From the NCBI RefSeq assembly GCF_000236705.1, contig NC_016599.1, forward strand, positions 310,001-374,000: a DNA stretch of 64,000 nucleotides. The letters run 5' to 3'. Position numbers and translations under genes: made by a program. Below, in pieces: positions 33,891 through 42,698 of this stretch; the first letter of the stretch is position 1; each line of letters opens with the position of its first letter. The notes under the pieces are model-generated. The model had not been told where the DNA came from, ran no database searches, and saw only the letters and a list, made by a program, of their open reading frames with translations. The DNA comes from Owenweeksia hongkongensis DSM 17368 (GTDB lineage: Bacteria; Bacteroidota; Bacteroidia; Flavobacteriales; Schleiferiaceae).

Positions 33891-34469
33891 CTATTTCAGG
33901 GCTTCTAAAATTTGTTTTGAAGTAGCTCTGTTTTTATAATTGCGATCAAAATGCCTCCAAATAATGGTGCCGTCAGTGTCAATCACGTAGGTTGCCGGCA
34001 CGGGTATTGGTTTTGCATCAGGTTTACTTGGCATGTATAACACATCAAAATCGGTGCTTATCTTTTCGCCTTCATCGTGTAGCAATTCAAATTTAGCTCC
34101 GCTCTTTTCTGCAGTTACTTTTAGGTCTTCTGGTTTTTCTGGTGAGATAGCTACCATTGTAGCTCCCGCATCACTTATTAGTTGAAGGCTATCCTGTAGG
34201 TTGCTCAAGTTTCTATTACAAATAGGACACCATTGACCGCGATAGAATACCACTACCACAGGTCCTTTTTTTAAGCTCTTATTGAGGTCGAAGGTTTTTC
34301 CATTTTGATCTACGGCTTTAAAGTTTTTCACTTTAGTGCCTACGGCCAAACCCTCTACTTCGTCTACTGTTTTATAATCATTTTGAGCTAGCAGGCTACT
34401 GGCAGAAAATAGGAATGTAAACGCTAAAAGGGCGAATACTTTTTTTGTAGAATTCATGTACTTCATCAT
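33891..34469 (-). CDS. Exported peroxiredoxin-like thiol protein (AhpC/TSA fold)
   Basis: A 192-residue protein with a signal peptide (cleavage after LLAQ, about residue 29). The thioredoxin-like fold shows VVVFYRGQWCPICNRNLSNL (CPIC near residue 82-85), TMVAISPEKPEDL and VPATYVIDTDGTIIWRHF. The F-RG-WCP-C motif is typical of peroxiredoxin-like group 2 proteins; a role in removing peroxides in the periplasm is inferred. It is preceded on the same strand by a flavodoxin-like reductase gene 29 bp upstream, suggesting a small redox operon. Confidence 0.82.
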   Translation of the reverse strand: MMKYMNSTKKVFALLAFTFLFSASSLLAQNDYKTVDEVEGLAVGTKVKNFKAVDQNGKTFDLNKSLKKGPVVVVFYRGQWCPICNRNLSNLQDSLQLISDAGATMVAISPEKPEDLKVTAEKSGAKFELLHDEGEKISTDFDVLYMPSKPDAKPIPVPATYVIDTDGTIIWRHFDRNYKNRATSKQILEALK

Positions 34470-34498
34470 TTATTTATAGTGAATTATTAATTACTGTT

Positions 34499-35248
34499 TT
34501 AGGTTCTATACTCAGGATTGGGGTGATCTGTATCGGTACCAGCCTCCCATTTAGACCTTTGATTTCCGTAAGCCGGAATTCCTTTTGAACGTTCCATCAT
34601 TTTAGCAAGGTGCATCAAATTCCAAGTCATAAAGGTGGTGTTTCGATTTGTAAAATCATTTTCAGGACCGCCCGAATTTTTATCAAGGTAAGAGGGGCCA
34701 GGCCCAGCTTCGCCAATCCAGCCGGCATCAGCTTGTGGGGGTATAGTGTAGCCCAAGTGCTGAAGCGAGTACAGCAAATTCATTGAGCAATGTTTTATGC
34801 CGTCTTCATTCCCGGTAATAAGGCAACCTCCAATTTTGCCATAGTAGGCATACTGACCATCATCATTTAATTCCGAGGAATATCCATACAAACGCTCGAT
34901 TACCATAGAAGCGATAGACGATTTTTCACCAAGCCAAATGGGAGTTCCAATAACTAAAATATCCGCATCCATCACCTTTTTTTGAATGGAGGGCCATGCA
35001 TCGGTGTCATATCCGTGCTCAGTCATATCGGGGTATACCCCAAAAGCGATGTCCTGATCTGCTGCTCTGATTAATTCAGTTTTGATGCCATTGGCTTCCA
35101 TAATGGTTTTGCTCATTTGCATCAGCCCATCTGTATGTGATATTTCTGGTGATTTCTTAAGTGTACAATTGATGAATAAAGCTTTTAGACCCGAAAAGTC
35201 ATAAGTGCTTTCATCGTTTAGCTTTCGCTGAAAATTACTTAACGCCAT
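34499..35248 (-). CDS. NAD(P)H-dependent FMN reductase/flavodoxin-like protein
   Basis: A 249-residue cytoplasmic flavoprotein. It has a Rossmann-like start (ALFINCTLKKSPEISHTDGLM) matching the NADPH-dependent FMN reductase family, TPIWLGEKSSIASMVIERLYG for FMN binding and GGCLITGNEDGIKHCSMNLLYSLQHLGYTIPP. It probably reduces quinones or other small electrophiles using NAD(P)H. The operon with the exported peroxiredoxin suggests an oxidative or electrophile stress role. Confidence 0.8.
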   Translation of the reverse strand: MALSNFQRKLNDESTYDFSGLKALFINCTLKKSPEISHTDGLMQMSKTIMEANGIKTELIRAADQDIAFGVYPDMTEHGYDTDAWPSIQKKVMDADILVIGTPIWLGEKSSIASMVIERLYGYSSELNDDGQYAYYGKIGGCLITGNEDGIKHCSMNLLYSLQHLGYTIPPQADAGWIGEAGPGPSYLDKNSGGPENDFTNRNTTFMTWNLMHLAKMMERSKGIPAYGNQRSKWEAGTDTDHPNPEYRT

Positions 35249-35419
35249 AATTTATTGGTTTTTGTAATCAGCTAACCTCTATCGGCTCACCAATGTTCTC
35301 GATAGAAGTTTCTACTGGGTTAAACCTCTTCAATCAAGACTCAAAGATTAGGATATAGAAAGATTCAGTTTGTAATGGAAGCGACATTTATGGACTTTAG
35401 CTAAGTGTCCATTGCATAT

Positions 35420-35965
35420 TTACAAGCCAGACAGGTATCCTAATATCTTAAATAAGAGATAAATTCCAGGAAGACAAATAATTATTAGGAGGAACTGGTT
35501 CAAGTTATCACCTCGATATTTTTCATCAAGCTTTACTTTTTTCTGCAAACGTGCTTTTAAGTTTTTCCTTAGTTGCTTGTATTCTGGTTCGTTGAGGGAT
35601 GTTGTTCGGATTTTTTGACTCTTTGTTTTTATCGTAAGAAAATAACCCTCATATAAATTTGATGTTGGACTTGATCCTCTATATCTAAAGGTTCCTTCTT
35701 TTATATTTTCAATTTCAGAGAAGTGAAACTTTCTGTCAGCTCTATAAAGTCGCTTTAAGATAATATTATCCTGCTCAATTTTTATAGTTCTAAAATTCCT
35801 AACAAATGACCCAATCGAAACCACTACAAAGGAGAGACTAACTGCGGACATCCAATAAGGGAAGTTAGAATCTGATAACTGAAGCATCAGAACAAAGACA
35901 GCAAATGCTAATGTTGAAAAAATTAAAATCGAATAGATCAGAATATAGGTTCGTGATATTTTCAT
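35420..35965 (-). CDS. Membrane protein with PH-like domain
   Basis: A 181-residue protein, family not recognised with certainty. Two hydrophobic helices (about 8-30 and 36-55) precede a beta-rich segment resembling a bacterial PH fold (IKIEQDNIILKRLYRADRKFHFSEIENIKEG ... GYFLTIKTKSQKIRTT), a basic helix, and a last hydrophobic helix (about 157-178). It follows the DUF3037 gene by 16 bp on the same strand and appears to be the last gene of a four-gene operon with the HipA-like kinase. Confidence 0.55.
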   Translation of the reverse strand: MKISRTYILIYSILIFSTLAFAVFVLMLQLSDSNFPYWMSAVSLSFVVVSIGSFVRNFRTIKIEQDNIILKRLYRADRKFHFSEIENIKEGTFRYRGSSPTSNLYEGYFLTIKTKSQKIRTTSLNEPEYKQLRKNLKARLQKKVKLDEKYRGDNLNQFLLIIICLPGIYLLFKILGYLSGL

Positions 35966-35981
35966 GCCAGACTCTAGTCTA

Positions 35982-36365
35982 TTACATCACCAACTCTTCA
36001 AACAGCCTTTCCAAAGTTTTTTCCAAATCAGTAGAAAAACCATGATGTGGCCTTGAAGTTTGAATAGAAGAACTGCGCTCAGCAGTAAGCCAGCGAAATC
36101 GCGAAACATGATCTTCCTGAGCCATTGGCCCACCTGGTTTGCCACCAATGCATATTTTGTGAAAAGCTTCGAGGTTCCTTTCTATATCAGCCAATTCTAG
36201 CTCATGCTCAAATTGTGAAAGCTTGGCTGTGTTTATATGGTGTTTAGCTTTTAAAAAACATGGGCGTTTGCAAAACATAATTATGCCTACATTCAAAAAC
36301 TCCTCACGCTCTACGCGTGGTACCAAGCGGATTACCGCATATTCATAAAAGTAACTTTCGGACAT
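35982..36365 (-). CDS. DUF3037 family protein, partner of HipA-like kinase
   Basis: A 127-residue protein starting MSESYFYEYAVIRLVPRVEREEFLNVGIIMFC, the recognisable DUF3037 opening. Later segments include LELADIERNLEAFHKIC and GPMAQEDHVSRFRWLTAERSSSIQTSRPH. DUF3037 genes commonly sit next to a HipA-like kinase gene; here they overlap by 23 bases. The pair looks like a toxin-antitoxin-type or kinase-regulator module, but no function has been shown to my knowledge. Confidence 0.8.
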   Translation of the reverse strand: MSESYFYEYAVIRLVPRVEREEFLNVGIIMFCKRPCFLKAKHHINTAKLSQFEHELELADIERNLEAFHKICIGGKPGGPMAQEDHVSRFRWLTAERSSSIQTSRPHHGFSTDLEKTLERLFEELVM

Positions 36366-37137
36366 CTTCAGCTTCTTTTATAAAGGTTTGTGAATGGGCT
36401 TTTCTGCGGCTCAAAAATTGGAAATATACTTCTTTGATTTCTTCAGGGTTTAGATCAACATCATCCCAATGGAGCCAATCTTCTGGAATCAAGTTTACAA
36501 TTTCACGTAGTTTTTCGTCCGGCAGTAAAGCTTTTAGCTTTTCATCCACTTCAGCAAGTTTACTGGCTTGGGGTAGTAATACATGACTTTTAATTAGGGA
36601 AAAGGGGCTCAGCGCATGCTTTTCCCAATTATCCCATGAATGGTGAAAATAGAAGGTGGCACCATGGTCAATCAACCAAAGTTCTTTGTGCCACATCAGC
36701 ATGTTAGTATTTTTAAAAGTGCGATCAATATTGGTGGTAAAGGCATCTAACCACACAATTTTTGAAGCCAACTCAGCATCAATTTCCGTGACAACGGGGT
36801 CATAGGTAATGGCTCCGGAAAGGAAGTGTAGAGCAAGGTTTAAGCCTTGGCTGAATTTTAGCAAATCCTGAATTTCTTCGTCACCTTCACTACGGCCAAA
36901 GGCTTCATCTAAAGTGGCAAACACCAGTTCAGGAACTCTCAAGCCGAGGGTTCGAGCAATTTCTCCACCAAGGAGTTCGGCAATAAGAGCTTTCACACCA
37001 TGACCCGCTCCACGAAATTTTAAGACATACTTAAAATCATCATCCGCCTCAGCAAGTGCTGGCAGCGAACCACCTTCTCGCAAAGGAGTGATGTAGCGCG
37101 TTACGGCTACGGTTCTAAGTTCAATTGTTTTGTTCAT
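36343..37137 (-). CDS. HipA-like kinase
   Basis: A 264-residue protein with HipA kinase features: FKYVLKFRGAGHGVKALIAELLGGEIARTLGLRVPE in the N-lobe (Lys and Glu of the ATP site), WLDAFTTNIDRTFKNTNML with catalytic Asp and metal-binding Asn, and LIDHGATFYFHH in place of DFG. It is much shorter than E. coli HipA (about 440) because the N-terminal subdomain is absent, and no HipB-like helix-turn-helix gene is adjacent. Overlaps DUF3037 by 23 bases. It probably phosphorylates an unknown protein. Confidence 0.82.
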   Translation of the reverse strand: MNKTIELRTVAVTRYITPLREGGSLPALAEADDDFKYVLKFRGAGHGVKALIAELLGGEIARTLGLRVPELVFATLDEAFGRSEGDEEIQDLLKFSQGLNLALHFLSGAITYDPVVTEIDAELASKIVWLDAFTTNIDRTFKNTNMLMWHKELWLIDHGATFYFHHSWDNWEKHALSPFSLIKSHVLLPQASKLAEVDEKLKALLPDEKLREIVNLIPEDWLHWDDVDLNPEEIKEVYFQFLSRRKAHSQTFIKEAEDVRKLLL

Positions 37138-37161
37138 GCTTCCGCAAAAGTAGAGACAATC

Positions 37162-37671
37162 CTAGGATTGTGGAGCATCTGGTTTTGAGACGTATCCTTT
37201 CAAGGCTTCAATAAATTCTGGTTGGTCGGGGCTGATACCTATTTTTTCTTTCCCAAAGTCGAGGATATAAAAGTCTTTTCCTTTGGTAGAGTACATTTTG
37301 AAACGTCCAATCTTGTCGTTGTTGAAATATCCGAAATACCCAAATATCCCACCATTGCCAAAGGTGCGGATGGTGAAACCGTTTTCAATTTTCTTGTAAT
37401 CATAAATACCGAGTAGATTTTCCAGCGGAAGAATTTTTTTACCAATGGGGCGCTCTACGATAAGATTTCCGTTGTAGATATTGTATCCTTTGGTGGAGTA
37501 TAAATAGCAAAAGGCAATCACAAAAAACAAGAGTAAATCAAAGAATCCCGAAATGATGCTTGCTATTTCCTTGTTGCCTTTTAGGATAGGGTATAGTATT
37601 ACCACCATGAGTAGAAGTACAAATACGGTTACTATCTTCGCGGTCTTGTCGAGGGTGGCCTTGGAGTGCAT
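37162..37671 (-). CDS. Membrane protein with PH-like domain
   Basis: A 169-residue protein, family uncertain. Two hydrophobic helices (about 12-30 and 38-58) are followed by a PH-like beta domain (YNIYNGNLIVERPIGKKILPLENLLGIYDYKKI ... KMYSTKGKDFYILDFGKEKIGISPDQPEFIEAL), the last part resembling the typical PH ending in which residues of a phosphoinositide-like fold are followed by a C-terminal helix. It lies 24 bp upstream of the HipA-like gene on the same strand, so it is the first gene of that operon. Confidence 0.55.
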   Translation of the reverse strand: MHSKATLDKTAKIVTVFVLLLMVVILYPILKGNKEIASIISGFFDLLLFFVIAFCYLYSTKGYNIYNGNLIVERPIGKKILPLENLLGIYDYKKIENGFTIRTFGNGGIFGYFGYFNNDKIGRFKMYSTKGKDFYILDFGKEKIGISPDQPEFIEALKGYVSKPDAPQS

Positions 37672-37721
37672 TTATATGCTAGTTTTGCCACCAAATATAT
37701 TATTTATTTGAACTTTTTTTG

Positions 37722-38618
37722 ATGGATATCAAACCCTGGATTGCAGCAGCGCGCCTGCGTACTTTACCACTTGCTTTTTCGAGTATTATTTTGGGCACTT
37801 GCCTGGCAGCTTCTATGGGATCGTACAGTATTACTGTATTTGTGCTTTGCTTGCTTACCACACTTTGCTATCAGGTACTTAGTAATTATGCCAATGATTA
37901 TGGCGATGGAGTAAAAGGAACAGATGCCGATAGAGTGGGCGAAAAAAGAGCAGTAGCAAGTGGCGAGATTTCAGCGGCTTCTATGAAAAAAGCTGTCTGG
38001 TTATTTTCCATTCTTTCTTTTGTTTTTGGCACTTGGTTGAGCATTGTTGCTACACAAGGTTTACCAATGATTGTCACCATAGGATTTGTGGTTCTTGGAT
38101 TATTGGCAATTGTGGCTGCTATTACATATACCGTTGGTCGAAGAGCTTATGGCTACAGCGGTTTAGGAGATATTTCAGTACTTATCTTTTTTGGAATTGT
38201 AGGGGTGGTAGGTTCTTATTTTCTTCAAACCAATATGCTAAACTGGGAAGTTTTTCTTCCGGCAACTTCTGTGGGTTTATTAGCAGTAGGGGTTCTTAAC
38301 CTGAACAACATGCGCGACATTGAGAACGACAGAGCTGCTGGAAAGCGCACTTTGGTGGTGATGATGGGTTTGAAAGGTGCCAAAATTTATCATGGAGTTT
38401 TAATCATTTTGGCTTTCGATTGTGTATTTCTATACAATGCCCTTATGGACAATAGCTTTTGGAGCAATCTTTACTTTATAAGTATTCCGTTTTTGGTAGC
38501 CAATTTGTTTAGTGTGATGCGCTCATTTGATGCGGAAGACTTTGACCCACTTTTGAAAAGGCTGGCCATTACAACACTTCTCTTCGCCTTGACTTTTGGG
38601 ATAGGGCAGGTGCTTTAA
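37722..38618 (+). CDS. menA: 1,4-dihydroxy-2-naphthoate polyprenyltransferase
   Basis: A 298-residue integral membrane prenyltransferase of the UbiA superfamily that attaches the polyprenyl tail to DHNA. The first Asp-rich motif is NYANDYGDGVKGTDADR (about residues 52-68), the second NLNNMRDIENDRAAGKRTL (about 190-208), with about eight membrane helices. The ATG at 37722 gives MDIKPW; a TTG just upstream is not preferred. It ends 4 bases inside the convergent OsmC gene. The other men genes lie 19 kb upstream and 3 kb downstream on the same strand. Confidence 0.92.
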   Translation: MDIKPWIAAARLRTLPLAFSSIILGTCLAASMGSYSITVFVLCLLTTLCYQVLSNYANDYGDGVKGTDADRVGEKRAVASGEISAASMKKAVWLFSILSFVFGTWLSIVATQGLPMIVTIGFVVLGLLAIVAAITYTVGRRAYGYSGLGDISVLIFFGIVGVVGSYFLQTNMLNWEVFLPATSVGLLAVGVLNLNNMRDIENDRAAGKRTLVVMMGLKGAKIYHGVLIILAFDCVFLYNALMDNSFWSNLYFISIPFLVANLFSVMRSFDAEDFDPLLKRLAITTLLFALTFGIGQVL

Positions 38619-39031
38619 TTTTCAATACTGAAGTTGTGGGTCACTTTTATTTGTGGGTCGAGCGAAGAAGCTACTGAGCAATACTTTTCTACCGCCAGTT
38701 CCACAGCCCTCGCAACTTTACTTTCATCAGGTGTTCCTGTCAATTTAAAATGTAGATGAATAGTTTTAAAAGGTTTTACCTGACCTTCTTCAGGCCGTGT
38801 TCCGCTGGCATCTACTTTTAGTGATTTTACCTCCTGTCTTTGTTTTTTTAGAATTAGACTTATGTCAAAACTAGCGCAAGCCGCCACAGCGGTGAGCAAT
38901 AATTCCATAGGGCTCATACCAGCATCATCGCCACCATTAGCCGGTGCACCGTCAATGGTTACTGTATTTCCAGTTTCACTTTTTCCTTCAAATAGTAGGT
39001 GGTCATTTTTACGCTCCAGCGAAATCTTCAT
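38615..39031 (-). CDS. OsmC family peroxiredoxin-like protein
   Basis: A 138-residue OsmC/Ohr-family protein. The two redox Cys are in AVAACASFDISLIL (about residue 54) and AVEKYCSVASSL (about residue 117), and GMSPMELLLTAVAA is typical. These proteins reduce organic hydroperoxides. The YhfA subgroup is the closest impression. Its 3' end overlaps the menA stop by 4 bases in convergent arrangement. Confidence 0.85.
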   Translation of the reverse strand: MKISLERKNDHLLFEGKSETGNTVTIDGAPANGGDDAGMSPMELLLTAVAACASFDISLILKKQRQEVKSLKVDASGTRPEEGQVKPFKTIHLHFKLTGTPDESKVARAVELAVEKYCSVASSLDPQIKVTHNFSIEN

Positions 39032-39063
39032 AAATCAAATTTTAGGTTTCAAATATAAACAGG

Positions 39064-39093
39064 AAAGACTGCCCCGAAATAAGGACAGCCTTT
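39064..39093 (-). terminator. Terminator-like hairpin after nitroreductase gene
   Basis: On the minus strand AAAGGCTGTCCT (39093-39082) pairs with GGGGCAGTCTTT (39075-39064) through 12 pairs, three of them G-U, with a six-base loop. The G-U pairs favour a minus-strand RNA. It lies 26 bp after the nitroreductase stop; the downstream sequence is only moderately T-rich. Confidence 0.5.
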
Positions 39094-39118
39094 ATGAGTA
39101 GAGTTTAAACTTTTTGGC

Positions 39119-39745
39119 TTAAACTAAATCCAGTACAAGTTCCTTGCGACTTCTGCGTACTTTTTTAGCTTTACTCAGCATATCTTTTTCTTCATCTCTA
39201 TAGCCTAATGGCAAAAGGACAACGCTCTTTAAGCCTTGAGCTTTCAAGCCAAGAATTTCGTCTATCATTTCTCCATTAAAGCCTTCCATTGGGGTAGCGT
39301 CTACTTCTTGTTCAGCGGCTGCTATTAGGGCGGTACCCAGAGCTATGTAGGCTTGTTTGGCGGTCCATACGGAGTGATCACCAGGCATGTTTGCTACACC
39401 CATGGCCATTTGTTTAAAACCTGCCAGGTCATTCACTTTAATACCTCGAGTTACCGCAATATCACTCATGTACTTATCCACTTTTTCTTCTGTAACTTCT
39501 GTCCAGGCGGCAAATACCAATAGGTTTGAGCTTTGGGTAATCTGTGGCTGATTATTGGCCGCTACTTGTAGCTTCTCACGGAGTTCAGGGTTTTCAATGT
39601 TCAAAATGGTGTATGGTTGCAGACCTATCGAAGAGGCAGAAAGGCGAATTGCTTCAAGTATATTATCTAGTTTATCCTGCGGTACTTTATTACCATTCAT
39701 TTGTTTGGCAGCATAGCGCCAGTTTAGTGCTTCTATTACGTTCAT
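39119..39745 (-). CDS. Nitroreductase family NAD(P)H-dependent oxidoreductase
   Basis: A 208-residue FMN enzyme of the nitroreductase family: LNWRYAAKQMNGNKVP at the N-terminus (RYAxK FMN-phosphate contacts), ASSIGLQPYTIL, DHSVWTAKQAYIALGTALIAAAEQEVDATPMEGFN and VLLPLGYRDEEKD. This resembles NfsB-like/NAD(P)H oxidoreductases that reduce nitroaromatics and quinones. The following OsmC gene on the same strand is separated by a hairpin. Confidence 0.87.
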   Translation of the reverse strand: MNVIEALNWRYAAKQMNGNKVPQDKLDNILEAIRLSASSIGLQPYTILNIENPELREKLQVAANNQPQITQSSNLLVFAAWTEVTEEKVDKYMSDIAVTRGIKVNDLAGFKQMAMGVANMPGDHSVWTAKQAYIALGTALIAAAEQEVDATPMEGFNGEMIDEILGLKAQGLKSVVLLPLGYRDEEKDMLSKAKKVRRSRKELVLDLV

Positions 39746-39902
39746 AGCGTGTTTTTATTTTGATGAGAGCGTATAAACAATAGTAATGCCAAAACAATGT
39801 TTAAACATTGATTAAGACAAGATGACGTGACAAGGAGGGGGTAAGTGCTTTTGTTATGTAGTTTCAAATGTGCGATTAGATTATCAATGTGTTTATTGTT
39901 CA

Positions 39903-40261
39903 TTTTTGGCTTGACCCAAAAAGAACCAAAAAAGTCAAGGCTTCTTATAAATTTCTGAAAAGCTATGGCTTACTTACCCTTCGAAGCCCTGGCCGTTTCA
40001 CTTTGCTTCACTTCGGCACTTCTCTGGGGCAAGTTTCACCTTGCTTTTGTGGGAAATTGATAATAGGCCGATCTCAAATACAAACCTGCTGAATTGTCCG
40101 AGCATTTTTCAGAACTAGCTGAACAGCAAGCGTAATTGCATTCCGAAGAATGAGGAATAAGCATGAAGCGAAGATGTAACAGCGGTTTGTGCAGCGGAGC
40201 AAGCAAAAGTTCCTTAAAATGCTCTAGATTTTTGCTTCCTTTTTATCAATGAAAAAGGAAG
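39903..40261. repeat. Non-coding intergenic repeat-like element
   Basis: The 611-bp gap 39746-40357 has no credible gene. It begins with TTTTGGCTTGACCCAAAAAG and AAAGTCAAGG, giving a small CTTGAC/GTCAAG stem (39910-39915 with 39934-39939), and ends with a hairpin CTTCCTTTTT/AAAAAGGAAG (40235-40244 with 40252-40261, seven-base loop). From memory, closely similar sequences recur in intergenic regions of many Bacteroidota genomes. No second copy lies in the window, so the repeat call rests on recall and structure. Confidence 0.45.
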
Positions 40262-40357
40262 AGCCATGCGGCTTGAGGAAAGGTTAATTATTATTACTTC
40301 CATAAAATATAGTGATTATCATTAGAGTTGGATGGATTTACATAGCTTATCAAAAGC

Positions 40358-41395
40358 TCAAATCTGATTCTCTCCTGCAAAATCAGCATTGAGCTTCTGA
40401 TAAGCTTTCTGCAAAAGAGTTGCTCTATCATAACTATTTAGTTCACGAACTATCTTACTGTCTTCCAAAAGAATTTTGTCATACATTCCAAAAGGAGAGA
40501 AGGTTTTGAAGTTTACGGGCAGTGTATCTACAAGTATAAATAAGAGCATTAAAAAGGCTTGTGTCATACCAACGATAGCGTGTTCCTCCTTCATTTGCTC
40601 AAGTGCAAGCTCCCGTCTTAAGTAATCAAAAGACACATTGTAAGCCGAAATACTGCTGTCAGCTTCATCTTTTAGTTGTGTGATTTCAGCGTAAAGTGAA
40701 CTTTTAACTACACTATCATTAGCACGAAGCAAAGCTAATTCAGCATCCAGCTGTTTAAGGTGTAGAATCTTATTTTCGGCTGAGGGACCTTTGCCGTAAA
40801 TGCCAGTAGTCACAATTTCGCCCTTGGCATTTTTTAAAACTTCACCATCAATTTCGCGAGCAACAAGACGTGCCTGTATGTCGCGGGCTTTTTCCTTAGC
40901 GGAATAATTACTGTCTAGCACGGCAAGCTGGTTTTCAATTTTTTGAATTCGTCTGTCATATTCAGTCTGAATCGTCTTTTGGTGTTCTACTTTATTCTGT
41001 TTTATAGTGTCAGTAATGCTTCCATCAAAGTAGAGGAGAACAATAGGGTGGGAGATTACAATCCCCAAAATAAGGGCGAAGAAAAAGCGGAGGTAAAAAG
41101 CTGGACTTTTGAACTCATCTTTGTTTTCAAGCTTTCTACGATGAGTAGAAACAATGTATCGGTCAAAGCTAAAAATGATGAGCGCCCACACTATTCCGCC
41201 AAGGAGCGCTAACCAAAAATGCTCTTGCAACTGCCCCACAGTGCTGAGGGCGTAAGTCATACTTACGAATGCTAGTATGGCAGGAATGAGTACTAAAGTG
41301 CCAAATCCCATGTGTTTTATGCGTTCGGAACGAGGGCAGCGCTTGAGGATTGAAGTATCGCTTCCGGCACACCAAATAAAGAAATCACCTATCAT
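40358..41395 (-). CDS. DUF4407 membrane protein
   Basis: A 345-residue protein recognisable as DUF4407: FFIWCAGSDTSILKRCP at the N-terminus, three membrane helices (about 30-50, 60-80, 103-125), a long periplasmic coiled-coil (about 130-275), and a final helix (about 285-305, MTQAFLMLLFILVDTLPV) followed by a cytoplasmic tail. The Asp in FDRYIVS is conserved in the family. The function is unknown. Confidence 0.82.
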   Translation of the reverse strand: MIGDFFIWCAGSDTSILKRCPRSERIKHMGFGTLVLIPAILAFVSMTYALSTVGQLQEHFWLALLGGIVWALIIFSFDRYIVSTHRRKLENKDEFKSPAFYLRFFFALILGIVISHPIVLLYFDGSITDTIKQNKVEHQKTIQTEYDRRIQKIENQLAVLDSNYSAKEKARDIQARLVAREIDGEVLKNAKGEIVTTGIYGKGPSAENKILHLKQLDAELALLRANDSVVKSSLYAEITQLKDEADSSISAYNVSFDYLRRELALEQMKEEHAIVGMTQAFLMLLFILVDTLPVNFKTFSPFGMYDKILLEDSKIVRELNSYDRATLLQKAYQKLNADFAGENQI

Positions 41396-41511
41396 GACGT
41401 ATATTTTTTAATAAACGCAGATAGGGCTAATCGGGTAGGGTCGAAGGTAGTAAAACCTTGGAGATGGAATGAATCAAAGCCTTAGTTTTGCTGCTATATA
41501 TTTAAGAAGTC

Positions 41512-42552
41512 ATGAAAGCCACCTGGAAGAAATATACACTCAACTTTAAGCAAGCCAGCGGCACTAGCCGTGGAATATTGCGAACTAAAGATTCATACTT
41601 CATCTTTTTGGAGAAAGATGGAAAACAAGGAATTGGTGAGTGTGGAATTTTGAAAGGGCTGAGCGCAGATGACCGGCCAGATTATGAGCCTAAGCTTAAT
41701 TGGTTGATGGAAAATATACATTTAGCTGAGGCAGAATTGTATGCTGAGGTGATAGAATATCCTTCCATACAGGCAGGTTTAGAGATGGCTTTGCTGGATT
41801 TGAAAAGTGAAAATCACATTCTTTTTCCTTCAGATTTTACTCAAGGAAAAGCCATGCAGCCCATTAATGGACTGATTTGGATGGGCGATGTGGATTTTAT
41901 GAAAGAGCAAGTTGCGCAAAAGCTAAAGGACGGTTTTGCAGTTTTGAAGATGAAAATTGGCGCCATCAACTTTGAGGATGAGTTGGCCATTTTAAAGTCT
42001 ATCCGTTCGGAATTTGGTGCGGATGAGCTCGAGCTTCGTGTGGATGCCAATGGTGCATTTTTCCCAAGCGAAGCTATGGATGTGCTAAACCGATTGGCGG
42101 ATTTGAAAATTCACTCCATTGAGCAACCTATAAAAAAAGGACAGTGGCAGGAGTTGGCCGCACTATGCGAAGTTCCACCAATTGCTATCGCTTTGGATGA
42201 AGAACTTATAGGGGTTTTTACTCAGGCTAAGAAGCGCGAACTTTTGCGAACCATCCGTCCACAACATATTATTTTAAAGCCCAGTTTTGTTGGCGGTTTT
42301 CGCGGAAGCGAAGAATGGATAGCGCTGGCAAAAGAAATGTACATGGGCTGGTGGGCAACAAGCGCGCTGGAAAGTAACATCGGCTTGAGTGCCATTGCCC
42401 AGTGGAATTTTACTCAAGAAAATAAAGTTCCTTCTGGTTTGGGTACAGGAAGTTTGTACACCAATAATTTTGAAAGTCCACTTTACGTGAAAGGTGGAGG
42501 TATAGGTTATAATCCTGAACAGTCCTGGGATATCTCGGCTTTGGCTAAATAA
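41512..42552 (+). CDS. menC: o-Succinylbenzoate synthase
   Basis: A 346-residue enolase-superfamily enzyme that dehydrates SHCHC to o-succinylbenzoate. Catalytic and metal residues are visible: the KxK motif in AVLKMKIG (about residues 144-148), LRVDANGAF, SIEQPI, IALDEEL and HIILKPSFVGGF. A weak hairpin (42554-42581) follows the stop; menE begins 146 bp downstream on the same strand. Confidence 0.9.
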   Translation: MKATWKKYTLNFKQASGTSRGILRTKDSYFIFLEKDGKQGIGECGILKGLSADDRPDYEPKLNWLMENIHLAEAELYAEVIEYPSIQAGLEMALLDLKSENHILFPSDFTQGKAMQPINGLIWMGDVDFMKEQVAQKLKDGFAVLKMKIGAINFEDELAILKSIRSEFGADELELRVDANGAFFPSEAMDVLNRLADLKIHSIEQPIKKGQWQELAALCEVPPIAIALDEELIGVFTQAKKRELLRTIRPQHIILKPSFVGGFRGSEEWIALAKEMYMGWWATSALESNIGLSAIAQWNFTQENKVPSGLGTGSLYTNNFESPLYVKGGGIGYNPEQSWDISALAK

Positions 42553-42553
42553 A

Positions 42554-42581
42554 GAAAGGTTCCACTTGCGCGAAACCTTTC
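42554..42581 (+). terminator. Weak hairpin after menC
   Basis: GAAAGGTT (42554-42561) and AACCTTTC (42574-42581) form an 8-bp stem with a 12-base loop just after the menC stop. There is no T-run, so attenuation rather than full termination between menC and menE is more likely; support is limited to the inverted repeat. Confidence 0.35.
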
Positions 42582-42698
42582 CGGGAAATAGAATTAGCCA
42601 TCGAGGCTTATTCAACTAAAAAAAATTGGGAACTGTACTATATTAACGTTGAGACATTGAAAAGGGTTGGGTACAGATGAAAATATTTTTGAAATAAT

